Of a stretch of DNA of 64,000 nt, positions 1 through 12,735 are shown in pieces. The position numbers were made by a program, and so were the translations under genes. This DNA comes from Himantopus leucocephalus. Lineage: Eukaryota; Chordata; Aves; Charadriiformes; Recurvirostridae. Below the pieces are notes generated by a model. The model worked only from the letters and a program-made list of their open reading frames with translations, was not told the origin of the DNA and did not search any database. Every line of letters starts with the position of its first letter. Positions within the stretch are counted from its first letter, which is position 1. The stretch spans positions 91,580,138-91,644,137 of the forward strand of contig RSEF01000002.1 in assembly GCA_003993805.1 (NCBI GenBank), read 5' to 3'.

Positions 1-3000
1 GAGACATCTGTCTGGGGCTGGTAGACCTAATATGTGAGATAGGGAGACCCATGTCCTGCTGGAGTGGCAGCAGCCAAGAAGAAACGGCAGTAGACTTCTC
101 TCAGGTTAACTGAATGTGACCTGAAAGTCTCACTCATTTTGCACCATGTTTGCTATATCAAAAGACTTGAGAATATGGCTCCTGTGAATTTGTTACTAGC
201 TGGGGAGGGAAGACAGAGCCATTGCAAATAATCGAGTCAAATCCAGACAGGCACACTGTGCAGTAGCACACGCAGGGACGTAATGACTGCTACGAGGCAG
301 TTCAATGGACGTTGAGAGCATTCAGTTTCTCACATGGTGCCTTAGGCAGCTAACAGGGACTGACCAACATGGAAAGCTAATATGGTTACTCCAGACTAAG
401 CTTTGGAGCATCTGGGCTCCTTTCCCAGCTCTGATAGTCTTCTCAGTCTTATAACGGGGAATTACATTAACCTGTCTGTGTGTATTCAAATTTTTCCTCT
501 TCAAAATGAATCCACAATATTTTCTTCTTACACAAATGCTGGAAAGAGAAATGCTTCTACCTTGGGTATGTATCAAGGTGGGTGCTAAAGAAGAGACTGA
601 TGCTGAATGATTTTAAGTTGTAGAAAGTATGGCTGAAGCTTTTTGAATACAACTTTATATTCAACCAGGCCAGAAAGATGGCATTAAGTAAACTCAAAGC
701 ATTTATATATTTGGTTTTGTGAGTGATGCAGCGAAGTATCTTCAAAGGTGCAGGTAACTATTTTCCAGATTAACCAATAGTTTACAAAGTCTTAGGGACC
801 ATTTTTCCAGTCTTTGCATTTCTTAGGCTAGATGACTTTTTTCTATTTCCTTCCAAGGAAGTAATATAACAGCAGCAGGAGAGCAGCTAGTATAAGTGGT
901 GGACTTTCTGGTCTCCTAAGCTATGACCTGACCAGCGAGATTGTCCATTTCTGCTGCCTCCTGTGAACTTGAGCATAAAGTTTTAATGTTCAAATGACCA
1001 AAGCCTGTTAAAATGCGAAATCTGTAGACTGAACAACCAGCTTAGGACCGGCCAGATAGCAAAGCCATCACTTGTCTTTGACGCAAGATTTCTGAAAGTG
1101 GCAGGCAACTAGGAAAAGGAAAAAGCACATGGTCATATTCTGTTGAATGCCAGATAACTTTGCTTTTTATGTTCTTTAATGAGTGATAAAAAAAAAAGCC
1201 GCACAAACTTTTTGAGAGCAAGGTACAGGTATCATTTCCATTCCAAGCTTTTTAGTCTGTGTTCTGTTTCTATTTCTGTGGGACTGCATCAAACTTACAA
1301 ACGTTTTTAGACTGCATTTATATCTGTGCTGATTAAACATCATCTGAGATTGAATTAAACTATTTTCCAATCCTGGAACACACAGGTCCAGTAGTGCCTT
1401 CACGTATAACACCACCCAATTAAAAATAAGAACTTGCAAATACAGGTGAGGAGGAAAATGAAGTAATTTTTCAGCAGCAGCTGGGTTTGTGGTCCTTTTA
1501 CAGTCCTCCTCCATGGTTACTGGTCAAAAATCTAAACAGAAAGCAAATGAAAATGCTTTTGCTTAGTATCATTTTGTGTTTTAATGCTAGAAATCTCTAA
1601 GCTTGTTACATACCAGGGTGATTTAAGCTTCCAGAGTCCCTGGACATATGTCAGTTCAAGGGTCCTGCTGCATAAGCAGCAGCTTGTAGTTGCTATACAG
1701 CTGGAAGCATGCCCCTGCTCCCCCCTCCTCGCATGGGCCTCTGGCAATAGCTTCTCAACGGGAAAGCCCGCAGGCAGACAGCATTGCCAGAAATAGTCAG
1801 GGAAGTGGACTAGCACGATTTAGATCTTAATACAGCCACATCACCCGTGCAATACAACACTGCAAGTTAAAAGATGGCACAGTGAGATTATTAACTTCTC
1901 TTGGTTTACAGAGAAAAATAAGAAACAGAGCAAGGACCAGAGCCTTTCTCTTCTGGAAGCCAGCACTATACCTTTAGCAACCCAAGCTGCTTCCTAACAC
2001 GTAAAATACTCTACAGCTCCAAAGCATACGGCATTTTTCCAGTGGATGAGTTTAACAGAAAGGATAATCTGGAGTCTTGCTCTGTAATGACTGTGAATAT
2101 CTATTACTTAACCATAATATCATTAGTATCTTCCCTCCATGAAGATCTGCCAGCAAAAAGTGCATGAGAGTATCCACATTTAAAGAGTTTTCTGGAACAA
2201 GGGGAAAGGGAAAGCCAGAGATAAGGAAGGAAATTAGCAAAACTATGTAAGAAGCAGAGGCTTGCAAATCTGTCAGACATCTGGGTCTTAATTAAGTAAT
2301 TTTTCATCCCTGAAGTTCTCCCTGTCGCTTTAACCCTTTCTCTACCTTCCTCCCCCTTAAAACTTCACTTCTGTTTTCAAAAAAGTAAAACACATGCCTA
2401 CCCAGCTAAAATAAAACCTATGCTATAGAAAAATAACAGAATAAAACTTTCCAATATTTCCCAGAGATAGTTACAAGTGGCATGTAATTATATAGAATGT
2501 GTCTGTGCACGAAGAGGTATATATAATACATACACTGCTATTTTTCATTACTGTTTTTCTCTTTCCTTCCTGCCTGCCTTCTGCCACTCACTATTATCTT
2601 TTTTCTTCCTCTGACCAGCTTCATCGCTGAATTCTTTCCAGCTACCACTTCTCTTTCCCTCCTGTCCTTCCCAAGTGAAATACAAAACCTTGTAACATTT
2701 GAATTTGAATGGGCTGAAAATTAAGCAGAACAAGTTCACCCACCCCTATCCTTTCAAGCTTTTGTTTTAAACTAACTCATCAAAACCCTAAAGTTTTGTA
2801 ACAAACAGCGAGCAGTTCTGAGGTTAGTAACGAAGAGGACTCTTCTCCTCCCAGTAGCTTCAACTACCCCAACCAGAGCCAAAGGTAACGAATTCTCCCA
2901 AGAGAAAGGGAGGAAATGGGATTATCCCTGTCCAGATACACAGCATGAACTGATCTCAGGAGGGTTCCCCCACCCCCACCCTATGCCCTCCACTAGCTGT

Positions 3001-3949
3001 ACGTGAAAAAATATTCCTCTCTCATGGCTACTGAAACAGAAACTCAAGGGAGGGGAAAATCCCTTTCAGACCTTTGGAAGGTACTTTATCTTTTTGTCCC
3101 AGACAAGTCTGTATTTATTTGGCTTTGTAACTGCCAAGTTCCCTTTACATTTTAGAATACTTTTATTTTTTAATTATTTTAATACATTTAAAACCTCTTC
3201 AAAATAAAAAAAAAAAATACTGTATTTTAAAGTGTTTTTCCTGCTCTGAGAGGCGCTGGTGGAACCACTCACTCTTAAGACCCCTTTTAAAACCCTGATT
3301 TCCATTGCTTACAACTTTGAGAAATTATACATCTTTGCTAGGTGGCATCCAAAGGCGACAATTTATATCATGCCCATGATCATTCTATTATTTTGTTTCA
3401 GCCAAAACCGTTAAATGTCTTCCAAGAACAGTGTTTGGAGGAAAAGGAGAGCTGCATTCTGATACATGAAATGCTATTTAATGCTCAGTCCTCTGAAAAA
3501 AAGAGGTCTTGTCTCGTCACTAGTCTGCTTTGACTCTCTGCGCATCAGCTCTGCTCCTCTAAAATAGGATACTGCCACTTTTTCATCTCATGTGAGTACT
3601 GTGCAGAGAAATGAATTGAAGTCTGCACGGCACATGGATACTAGTGTGATGAGTAAGAGAAAAAGAGCAAAAGGAAATTAAAAAGTCTTGTCTCCAGAAG
3701 AGAATTTGAACTGAGAGTGAACAGTGGTATACCTGCTTTATTAATTGAGCTCTGAAACTTAGAAAGAAAATAAAAGAAAACAGAGTATCATCACTTTAAC
3801 TAGAGACTTTATCATACTGCACAAAAGGGGAGGAATTAAGGTTAAAGGGGGGAATCTAAGGTTACACAGACAGCCTTAATATTAATGTTACCTAACTTTG
3901 AGCGCGTGACCTAGCGTCCCTAATAATATTATTTTAACATAATTTTTAA

Positions 3950-4110
3950 TGTGTAATTATTTATAAAGCTCCAGACAGTAGGTGCACATGATGCTTTATA
4001 GGCATATAAAACTGTCTGATCCCTGCCCCTAGGAGCTTGCGTGATGACACCACACAAGGGATGGGAAAGGAGGGGGTATGGGAGGACAGAGTTGCAACAC
4101 TGTGAGATCA
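3950..4110. repeat. Ancient SINE-like remnant
   Basis: TTATTTATAAAGCTCCAGAC followed by GTCTGATCCCTGCCCCTAGG and GAGCTTGCGTGATG resembles an old amniote interspersed repeat whose usual wording is 'gtccctgccccgaagagcttac'. It is heavily diverged, and the family name and edges are not certain. Confidence 0.4.
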
Positions 4111-4329
4111 TGAGATGTACTTACTGCTACATAAGCAACATTTCAGCTTCTCTGTGGTTTTCTTGTTACTCATTTAACACTATATATTAAAATTTGGTGA
4201 ACAGATACATAACACAAAGAAATCAACCGTAAGGAAGGATATGAAGAAAGAGAACTATGTAGTACAGTGTTAAGAGTCAGCAGTTAATATTAAAACATCC
4301 ACAGCCAAATGTTGCATGTAGTCAATTAT

Positions 4330-4550
4330 TTATATAGGGTTAGCCCTTGGCACCTCCAGCTGAGGTCTGGATTCTGCTCCACCAGGCACTGCACAAACAT
4401 ATCGTGAGATATGATAGCTGCGTTATGGTTTTTTGCTGTTAAAAAAACAGTCAGTGGCTGAAGGGGATATCAGAAGCAGAGAGACAAAGATGGTTTAACA
4501 GGTTACAGGCAGAGCCAAGGGTAGAACTAGAGTGTTTTGGCGTTTGATTT
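4330..4550. repeat. Ancient SINE-like remnant, second copy
   Basis: The block starts TTATATAGGGTTAGCCC, includes CACCAGGCACTGCACAAACA and ends with a tail GGCAGAGCCAAGGGTAGAAC. The tail resembles the MIR/CORE-SINE type tail (aggtcacacagc, then ggcagagc...gaac). It seems to belong to the same broad repeat class as the remnant at 3950-4110. Family assignment is tentative. Confidence 0.45.
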
Positions 4551-6375
4551 GATAGTCTACATGCTAATTAATATGTGTAGTTGGATTAAGATTGCTTGAA
4601 CAAGAATCTCAAAACAAAACAAAATGAAAAAAAGAGTGCACTGGTAAGCAGCTCCCACATACTGGAAAACAAAACCATGGAGGAAAGGCCCCAGCTTGGA
4701 AACCCTGGAATCCGGGGACCTTCTTTTAGAAATTTCTGTTTTCATGCTCTGGGAACTGAACAAGATTTGAGCTCTGCTACGATTGTAATTTCTGTGTGTG
4801 CAAAGCCCATGGTACGTGCCATTTCTGACCCGGCCATAACTATTATGCTGCCATGTACAGACAAATCTATTGCATGTTGAAGACTGTACCCTTAAATGCT
4901 CACAACTTTCCTTGACTTCACCAGCAGATGAGGTGCAGACGCTGCTGTGATATTCTGATGCTATCAGGCATTGCAGCTACACAGAGACCACCCACTAAAC
5001 AATTCCAGAAACTCTAAGAAAAATGAATTTAAAACTAAACATACAATTAACCAAAGTAAGCAACATGGTAAAATACTCTTGATCTCTTGGAGCACAGGCT
5101 AAAGCCTCTGGATCAAACCTAGGTAAGAACTGTGGACTTGATTCTGCTCGTCACTGCGGTTCTTCACAGTGCATGTGCAAAATTCCACTTGGACTTTCTT
5201 TATAGCCCTTCACACTCCAAATATAATTTGCTTCCACTTTTAGGGTGCTTTTCACAGCCCACTAAATGATTTTAGTATACAGCATTATAAATTCTTAGGA
5301 ATTACTTATTTCACTAGTTGAAAAGCTCAGGTTTTAGTCAGCTTTACAATTTAAAATGACAAGCTAAATATTTCCATTATTCTTGTTAACCTTTTTTTTC
5401 CAAGCCTTGGCCAAATTAGTCACTAAATAAAACTTCTGGCTTCAGTGGAGCTCAGACTCATGGAGGACTCCGATTCACTGCTGCTAACCACTGCTACTTT
5501 ACAGTAGTGACATGTTCTCCCAATTTCTTTGTTCTTATTTTCCTTTTAGAATTAAGTTAGGTCTCGGTACATGGACTAGAAGAAGATAGAAAGGAATGAA
5601 TAAACTCCATGTAAAATTTTCTTTTAAGTTTTGTAGCTTATGAAACATACTGAAAACTCTGTATAGCTTGGTATTAATTATTCACATGAACTGCACTTTG
5701 ACTTGTCTGGGAATTTAGGAGGCTGATTTGGTCCTGAAAGTAGCCTGTTCATCACAAGAACTATGTACAATCTCAGAGCTCCCAACAGATTTTATTAGTG
5801 GGGTGGCAGCTGCTCTGAGAGTGGAAGTTGAAACTGATGTTCTCCAAATTTGGCTGTACTCAAAATTGTACTCAGAATTGATTTACATCCCACTAGAACA
5901 TGAATTTCATACAAATAGGTTTAAAAAAAACTCCTTATTTTTTTTCATTCCTTCCGCCCTTAGGAAGTGGCTTTTGAAAACTTAGCAAGTTGACCTCAAA
6001 AGGATTTAGATGAGCATAATTTTCAAAGCTGGTTTGTTTACAAACATAAATTAGGAGTAGAATTGGTTTTACCTTCAAATATTACTGGCACATTCAGCAC
6101 ATAAACATTTAAAAGATACTACTATCAGCATTGCTCTTGTGGCAATCTAAGTGGTTGCTGAACATAAGATTAAAAGGAATCACAAATGTTAAGTTTCTGC
6201 TATACCCTAAAGTTGATTTGAAGCAATTTTGCTGTCCCAGACCCTAAAAAATAAATGGCATTTATGAAAAATAACTGCACTACCCAAACAACAATAACTG
6301 TCTCCTATTTCAATCTAAACCCACTCTTTTTAAATTATGGACATATTAGATAAATAGAGAATATTTAACACAATA

Positions 6376-6890
6376 AAATCACAGAAAAGATTAAGCTGGA
6401 AGCCTAGCCCAACCTACTGCTCCAAGCAGGGCTAATTTCAAAGCAAGACCAGACTTTGCCTGGCTGAGTTCTGAGAACCTCCAGACACGGAGATCCCTCG
6501 ACCTCCCTGGGCAACCTCTTCCACTGCTTAACCTCTCCTGTTTTGAGGAATGTCCTCCTTATATTCAATTTTTATTTCCTTTACAGCAGCTGGTGACAGC
6601 TGCCTCTTGTCCTTTCACAGGGTATCCCTGAGAAGCCTCATAGTCCTCCTTTTGTTTAGGGAAAGACTACATCAGGTCCCTCCTTACCCATGTCGCTTTT
6701 GCAAGGTGATCGACCCAGTTGCCTCCTCTCCCCCTCACACCTCATGTGCCCCAGCCCTCTCAGTGGCTCTCCTCTGGACCCTCTCCAGTTTGCCAATCTC
6801 TCTCTTGAACTGGGGGCCCAAGACTGGACACTGGTACTACAGCACCGGCCTCACAGGGGCTGAGCAGGGGCAGTAATCACTTCCCTGATT
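6376..6890 (-). mobile_element. CR1 LINE, 3' fragment, antisense
   Basis: The plus strand starts with AATCACAGAAAAGATTAAGC and continues with the reverse complement of a typical avian CR1 3' region: CCCAACCTACTGCTCCAAGC, then CTCCCTGGGCAACCTCTTCC, then CTCTGGACCCTCTCCAGTTT. The order and wording are those of CR1 copies found throughout bird genomes. The element is therefore on the minus strand, the same sense as COBL, and 5'-truncated, which is normal for CR1. The right edge is uncertain because similarity fades near position 6900. No intact reverse-transcriptase frame remains. Confidence 0.88.
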
Positions 6891-7242
6891 ACCATGGGCA
6901 GTAATGGTAATCCACACTATAATCCACACAAAATCACCACACTATCCTTCCAGCTTACACTCCTTTGGCTCAGCAAGACCCCTGAGCAGCAGTCCTGCTG
7001 GCCAGCTTATGAAATGTCCTGTTGTCTGTTCTATGTGCACTCTTTTCAACTATTAAAATTTTTTTGTGTTTGTGTGGCAAAGGTAAATCTCAATGCAATG
7101 TACAGAACATGTATCTTTGGCTGAAGTGAAAGATGGAAAGAATTCTGACTTCTAAGAGGGAGAGTGGCACTTAATCACCTGTGGTCAATCTTCTATTTGA
7201 CTAAAAAAACCAGAAAAAGTCCAAAATATTTTTTGCTGATTA

Positions 7243-7280
7243 GGATTGTTCTTACAGGGCTGTTCTTACAGATTGTTCTT
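7243..7280. repeat. Short tandem repeat, about 2.7 copies
   Basis: GATTGTTCTTACAG is followed by GGCTGTTCTTACAG and then ATTGTTCTT, giving nearly three copies of a unit of about 14 bases. Nothing suggests a function. Confidence 0.6.
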
Positions 7281-7582
7281 TGATGTCGTTGCTCAATGTT
7301 ACAGTAACTTCTTCCCCCTGCACTCAATGTGCGTATGTGTTTTCCTAACCAGTTCAGATCCTGCATTCTGAGGAAAGTTGGGATTGCTTAGTTAACATAC
7401 AAGCTCCAATCTAAGTCTACTGAAATTAATGGGTTGCTTTTTTGGATTGGGTCTGAAATGTTAATTGCAGTTACTATATTAGCCTATCTAATCCTCCAAA
7501 TAGAGACTGCATCAGGACCTAAGAAACTGCAAAAGGACAAATCACGAGATAAATGTATTGTTGAGCAGTTATCTAATTGAGG

Positions 7583-7640
7583 CTTGATCTTGTTCCCATT
7601 GATATTGACAGAAAAAGAAAAGTCCTGAGATCATTTCAGT
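7583..7640. repeat. Palindromic ancient repeat copy A
   Basis: GATCTTGTTCCCATTGATAT, then GACAGAAAAAG, then GATCATTTCAG fits the order of a palindromic element built from 'gatcctgctcccattgaag' and its complement. See the finding on recurring copies. The name of the family is not known to me. Confidence 0.4.
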
Positions 7641-8077
7641 AAGTTAAATACTGACTTTGGCCTAATTTATCCCTAATTTATCTCCCACTGCATAATCCAA
7701 GATGAAGTTTTCCCTCAGAAATGCATGGAAGGAAATAACTAGGTCATGATACATGCTCTTATGAAGGGGCTACAGATCAGCAGCTGAATGGAGAGTGACC
7801 AGAAAGCACAGACTTTGTGTCAACTGAGAATTCAGAGGAATTTCTGGCCCCTGTCCCATGACTCTGCAGCATCACACAGAACGGATCCCTGTCAGTATTA
7901 CCAGGCCACCCTCCTTGCTGGAGGCACAGCTTCCTATTTGGCCAGTTTGTATTTGCGAAGTCCTATAAATTTTGGGTTCCCTTTGCAGCCCTGCCACCAA
8001 CTATGTGAGTTTTGGCAAACAAACAGTGTCAGAGTCACTTGTGCTTGAAGGCAGTTTCTAGTTAAATTCCAGGTTCT

Positions 8078-8078
8078 N

Positions 8079-8108
<30 letters not shown>
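8078..8108. repeat. Single N followed by a 30-A run
   Basis: An ambiguous base at 8078 precedes 30 consecutive As. The homopolymer probably limited the assembly; its length should not be trusted. A target-primed retroposed tail is possible, but no element body is recognisable beside it. Confidence 0.7.
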
Positions 8109-8110
<2 letters not shown>

Positions 8111-8658
8111 AAGTATCTGAAAAAAAAACCCCAACGTATAACGCCAGTGGAGGTTAGCATTAGGTGAACATATATATGCATGCACGCACTCACAAACCAA
8201 TCCCTAGATTTCACTGAATACAATCCTTTTCCACCTGGCTTTTGGTGGCTTGGATTTTTCTGTTTGACGAATTTTCCATTTTATGACCTGCATGTCATTT
8301 TTCTAGATCAATATATAGTAACATTTTAAGCACTTCATATGCTCTCAGAAATACAAAATAAACCAAACTGTAACAAAATTATTTCAGATTTCTTGGAGAA
8401 ATTTACTCTTGAGGGCAGCGAGAGGTCTTTTGCAAGAAATGTAACTACAAGTTCAAACAGAAAAGTGACCTTTGCCTGTTGCTACAAGTATGTCACTGGA
8501 GGGGATTTGGCAGTGAGCTTCTCACTGGGAGGAGTCACTTGGCATTGGTACTGGTTTATGAAAGAGCAGAAGAAAGCAGAAGTTGGTTTCTTAAATGATT
8601 CCCTACAAGGAGGACATAAAAGATACTTTCCTAGAGCTGGCTGCAAATAAATTTTTAC

Positions 8659-8971
8659 CTCTGTGGAACACTGTCAGATCCCACGCTATCACAGTAGGGG
8701 TTCTTTACGGGGCATGTCTCTGTGCCATACACCGCATCTGCCTCAGCTGAGTTCATGTAGCCATTGATCAACTTGATGTCTCTCAACTTCATACTGTCAT
8801 TTTGTGAATCCAAAGATACAATGTCAGATGGGGAGCTCACAACACCCGAGTCTTCCGTGGTGTCCTCAGATGCAAAACAGCTGCTTTCTGATGCCGTTTC
8901 TTCCACCTCTGATAGCTCCAGAACCGTGTCATCCACTACATAAACATTATCATGTGGAGGCAGCAGGCTCT
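8659..8971 (-). CDS. COBL: COBL internal exon with conserved Ser/acidic block
   Basis: This 313-base exon encodes about 104 residues. Its first two bases complete a codon begun in the previous exon. It reads SLLPPHDNVYVVDD, then ELSEVEETASESS, then the diagnostic FASEDTTEDSGVVSSPSD and IVSLDSQNDSMK. Mammalian COBL has FASEDTTEDSGVMSSPSD and IVSLDSQQDSMK in the same place, so this is the strongest anchor for the gene. The last third (INGYMNSAEADAVYGTE and onward) is less conserved in what I recall. The acceptor TTTCATTTAG follows a good pyrimidine tract; the donor is CAGAG followed by GTAAAA, phase 2. The segment is acidic and serine-rich, with no fold or catalytic site visible, and is probably a disordered linker between the KRRAP region and the C-terminal WH2 domains. 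The following exon was not found in positions 1-8658. Confidence 0.94.
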
Positions 8972-9864
8972 CTAAATGAAATATAGCAAGGGAAGTTAGC
9001 TGAAAGTCATCAGTACATAAATCAAACACAGAGCTATTCCTTTGTAATTGGAAAAAAACACATGAAATATATTAGAAATAGTAGGATGGAGCTGAATATT
9101 TCTATATAGGATAAAGATGATCGGAAAAGTGATAAAAATTTTGTCCTTCTTTGCTTTTAGAAAGGTGGTTTGCTATGCCTGCCCTGCAGAGTTTGGGTTT
9201 TATAACTTTCAAAGCAAATCAATTTCCTTACTTTTATGAAGAAACAACTTTCAAGGGATACTTTCTTGGGGAATTGGACCAAAGTTTAAATGATGTGGTG
9301 CAAGAAATCACCCCTGTTATTGCTTCTGACAACGTAATCTCATTATTCCTCTTCCATACTGCCAAACAGATCATGATATTTCCAATATACACAGGTAAAA
9401 ACGGGCAGCGTTTCCCAGTCAGGACACTGAATTGGTAAATTAGATCTGCTGCTGGCCCACTGGGTGTCACTTTATTTTACCACCCTTCAATCTCCTGTGC
9501 GTTAAATGGGAGAATAACAATCGTCAATTCAAAGCATACAAAATCTACTAATAAGTATACAGAAAAGCAGACACTACTATGCTTAAAGAAGAACCTTTTC
9601 CAACATTTAGTTATTTATAAAGGAGATCAAGGGATATGCCCTTTGCATGTTTAGCTCTATTAAAAGTTGTAAATTTTGAGAGAAGATTAGACACAGTACA
9701 ATTTTTCATACTCTGTTTTAGTTTGGTTCCTGTGCGCTACTTGGATTTTCATTTGTTTTGGGTTTTTTTTGGTGAAAAATACTATTTTGTTATTTCCCTT
9801 AAGAAATGTACAACTTTAGACTCCATCTTGCAATTACGCCATTAAAGGGGAACTCCCAACAAGA

Positions 9865-9893
9865 TCAATAATTTCAATGACTGAAATTATTGA
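9865..9893. repeat. Perfect 12-bp inverted repeat, 5-base loop
   Basis: TCAATAATTTCA and TGAAATTATTGA are exact reverse complements separated by ATGAC. The stem is AT-rich, with no T-run or gene end nearby, so it is not a terminator. It could be chance. Confidence 0.7.
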
Positions 9894-12479
9894 GCGACTG
9901 AAGACAGAATCAAGCCCAAATACACTTCTTTGGATCAAAAAGAATCAATAAAGACTAATCTATATGTTTAATTTGGAATTATAGGTGTGCTCCATTCTCT
10001 TCTTCAACCTCAGTATGCACAATAAGATTAAACAACGGTTTATGGTCTGATCCTCCAGCCACTTGTGGTGGATGTTAATATATGAGAAGTCCCGGGTCTA
10101 CAAGCGTGACTAAGATTAAACATACACTGGACTGTTTTTTAGGGTCAGAATTTACAAATTTTTGAAGTGTACATGAAACTACGGGTCAATAAAAATGATC
10201 AATGGGGAGAAACACTTCTGTATTATGTTGTATACACAGAAGTATTTTCTTCAAGTCAGAGAATTGAAAAGAACTTTGTTTAAAAATGTCATAGGAATAA
10301 TTTTGTAAGGGTGTAGCTTAGCAGTGAAGCTTTGAGTACAACTAAAATAAAAATCAAACCAACATTCTCCTTGACTGAGGTTACAAGATGCCATTAAGTA
10401 CTGAAATTGATTTCTGACAGCAGAAGCAATAAAATTCAGAGGGTTACAAATCAAGATTAAAGTTGTAAGTGCTGTCAAGCATCTATATTAATGATGGAAG
10501 ATGATCCAAAGACTCTATTGTGACTTTGGAAGTAATGTCACTTGATTTTTTTTGACCTTATTTTCTATAACATTAGCTCTAGATTCCAGATTTAATCCAA
10601 GAGATCGTTCCATCTAAAAATGGCAATTACTGGAACTAAGTATGTGTCACTGAATGGATTAGAGTATGCTCATGACAGAACTACAGTTAGGAAAACACCA
10701 ACATCAGGGAGAAATATGAATAATTTGACATTAAACACCAAATTATAAACCCCCACAAAAATAGACAGTAAACGAACAAGTAAAAGTATATGGCCTGCTT
10801 GGCTTTCAAACAAATGAAAACCCCCAGAAACAACCCACCACAAAGCATTAGTAAAAGCTACAACATGCTAAAAGCAGAACAAAGTAGGATAGCAAAGAAG
10901 TCAATTTAAAGAGTCGAAGTTGAAGAGTGGAAGCACACAGGAAGATTTTGAAGTAATGCACAATGCAGTATACCGTGATGCAAGGAGACCTCTATATAAC
11001 ACAGGCCACATCTGTTGTCATCAGGATGCCATAAATGACTGTATAGCTGGCACAGCAATTTATAACGAAGTACCTACTTCCAGTTCCTGACAAGAGGATG
11101 GCAGGCTTTTCCTCCCTAGCTGTCTCTCATTTCCTCATCCTCTTCTTGCCCGCCTGCAACTATTTCCTGCATCTTTCTGCTCAGGGATTTAGATCCTTTT
11201 CATAACACAGTCCTACTTGTCTACTGTAGTAACAACACTCGAGTCTCTCCCTGGTGTGATTCAGCAAGCCGCTGTACAGCAGGATCTCCATACCCCAGCC
11301 CATTCTTCCTACATATTGACAAACAAAATGAAAACCAATTCTCTTATTATTAGGGTCCATGGTGAATCAATCCCTATCTGTTACGGCTGGATCTCAGCAG
11401 GTGAGTCATCCAGTCCAGTGTGAGAACCTCCTCATTCAACAGCAGTTTTATCCTGAAGCACACAACTACAGAAAGACATCTTCCTATTCAATGATTAAAT
11501 TCCCTGTGCTTACGCAAAACCAAAATGTCCCCCTTTGTTCAAGCCTATCATTTTGTCAAAGCGCCTACCTAATCGTTTACCTTCACTGAGAAGATCCATT
11601 AATTTTTAACACAGTTAACACATGGGACTGAACAGAGTTGCTGGGTGAGGCAAACCATTTTGATTGCCACTACTACTCATCTGAACATGAAAGCACACAT
11701 ATAAAGCATGACTGCTACATTTCTGTGTCATGCCAACAACCTTGTTTCAGCTAAGAGTAGCACTAAAACATCCCTGTTTTAAGGTTGAGCCATCCTTGTA
11801 TGAATTAAGTGAGATTCTATTCTTCTACATACACTTGATTAAGTCTCCACTGGAGCAAACCGAAGACGGATCGGTATTACCAGGTAACAGTAATGACACA
11901 TGACATGAAAAAAGCCTACCTCAACTTTACTGAGTGGTCTTGACTCCAGGAGTAAGAAAATACCTTTTAAAACTTTCTACTTCTACACGGAGAACTGGGT
12001 AACACACAGTAGTAGATGTGATTCTGTCTTGTGATTTTTGCATATTTTTTCTCAGAGGGAGTGCACATGCAGAAACCCACCACACCCTAAGCACAGTGTG
12101 ATCATGATGGCAGATACTGAGGTTATTTGTTGGTCGAATAAAGAAAAATCTCAACATTTGTTTCTCTATTCTCTGTAATGACACTAAGATGATTCCAAGT
12201 ATGGGCTCTATGCAGACACATGCAGGTTAAGACAGAATATTCAGCAAGTACTTCAGGACTGGACACATAAATAACAATTGCCACAGATAATACATTACTG
12301 AAACACTGTTGTACCTCAGAAGACTGTCTGAGTTTCCAAATATGCCAAGATCTTTTTTTTTCAGTAACATGTGACCCCATTCACTGCCTTCAGGTGGGGT
12401 GTGATATTGAAAGGGGTGTAGAACTTGGCCCACGGTCTCCAAGTCATACTGAAATCTCCGTGGGACATCTCGCCCACAA

Positions 12480-12735
12480 GTGAAATTGGAGAGTATCCCT
12501 CAGTACCCTGCATTGCCGCTTACCTACATCTTGCTCCAGGTTGCCGACTGTGCAAAGCCCAAGTCAGTGCCGTACCAGGGATCTCCCCCACTTAGCAGCA
12601 GCAGCAGCAGCGCTGTCGCTGCACAATTAGGTCAACCACCAGTTACAAAGGCTTTCTTGGGGGGGGGACGGGGACTGGGACGTCTGTTTGCAAGAATGCT
12701 GCCCGTGATCATCAAGAGGGAAAGAGAAGAGTAGC
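12480..12735. other. CpG- and GC-rich islet of unknown function
   Basis: About eight CpG dinucleotides occur in roughly 250 bases, in an intron where CpG is otherwise scarce. The block has an AGC repeat, a run of Gs (near 12659) and a plus-strand open frame of about 84 codons ending IKREREE. That frame has no recognisable family, and its first codon is GTG rather than ATG. On the COBL-sense strand GATGTAG followed by GTAAGC gives a good donor site near 12520. It could be an alternative exon or promoter of COBL, a retrocopy fragment or chance. I do not recognise a protein. Confidence 0.35.
12594..12611 (+). repeat. AGC trinucleotide repeat, six units
   Basis: Six AGC units lie inside the CpG-rich islet at 12480-12735. 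Read in the plus-strand open frame they encode serine. Confidence 0.8.

Larger units (their letters stand above)
1..8658 (-). other. COBL: COBL intron downstream of the 8.7-kb exon (partial)
   Basis: This is AT-rich non-coding sequence. It holds two ancient SINE-like remnants (about 3950-4110 and 4330-4550), a CR1 LINE (6376-6890), a short tandem repeat (7243-7280), a palindromic ancient repeat (7583-7640) and a 30-A run after an ambiguous base (8078-8108). I looked for the next COBL exon on the minus strand and found no convincing match. Open frames here are short and lack recognisable protein features. Confidence 0.75.

Noticed and set aside
2548..2739. Minus-strand frame with a charged tail (EGQEGKRSGSWKEF and onward), considered as the next COBL exon
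   Set aside because: It is low-complexity sequence opposite a TTCC-rich tract, with no similarity to the COBL segment expected after the 8.7-kb exon.
6550..6876. 108-codon plus-strand frame
   Set aside because: It lies fully inside the antisense CR1 LINE and is a shadow of it.
8079..8108. Poly-A run as a retrogene tail
   Set aside because: No gene-like sequence lies upstream of it on the plus strand, and the adjacent N points to an assembly problem.
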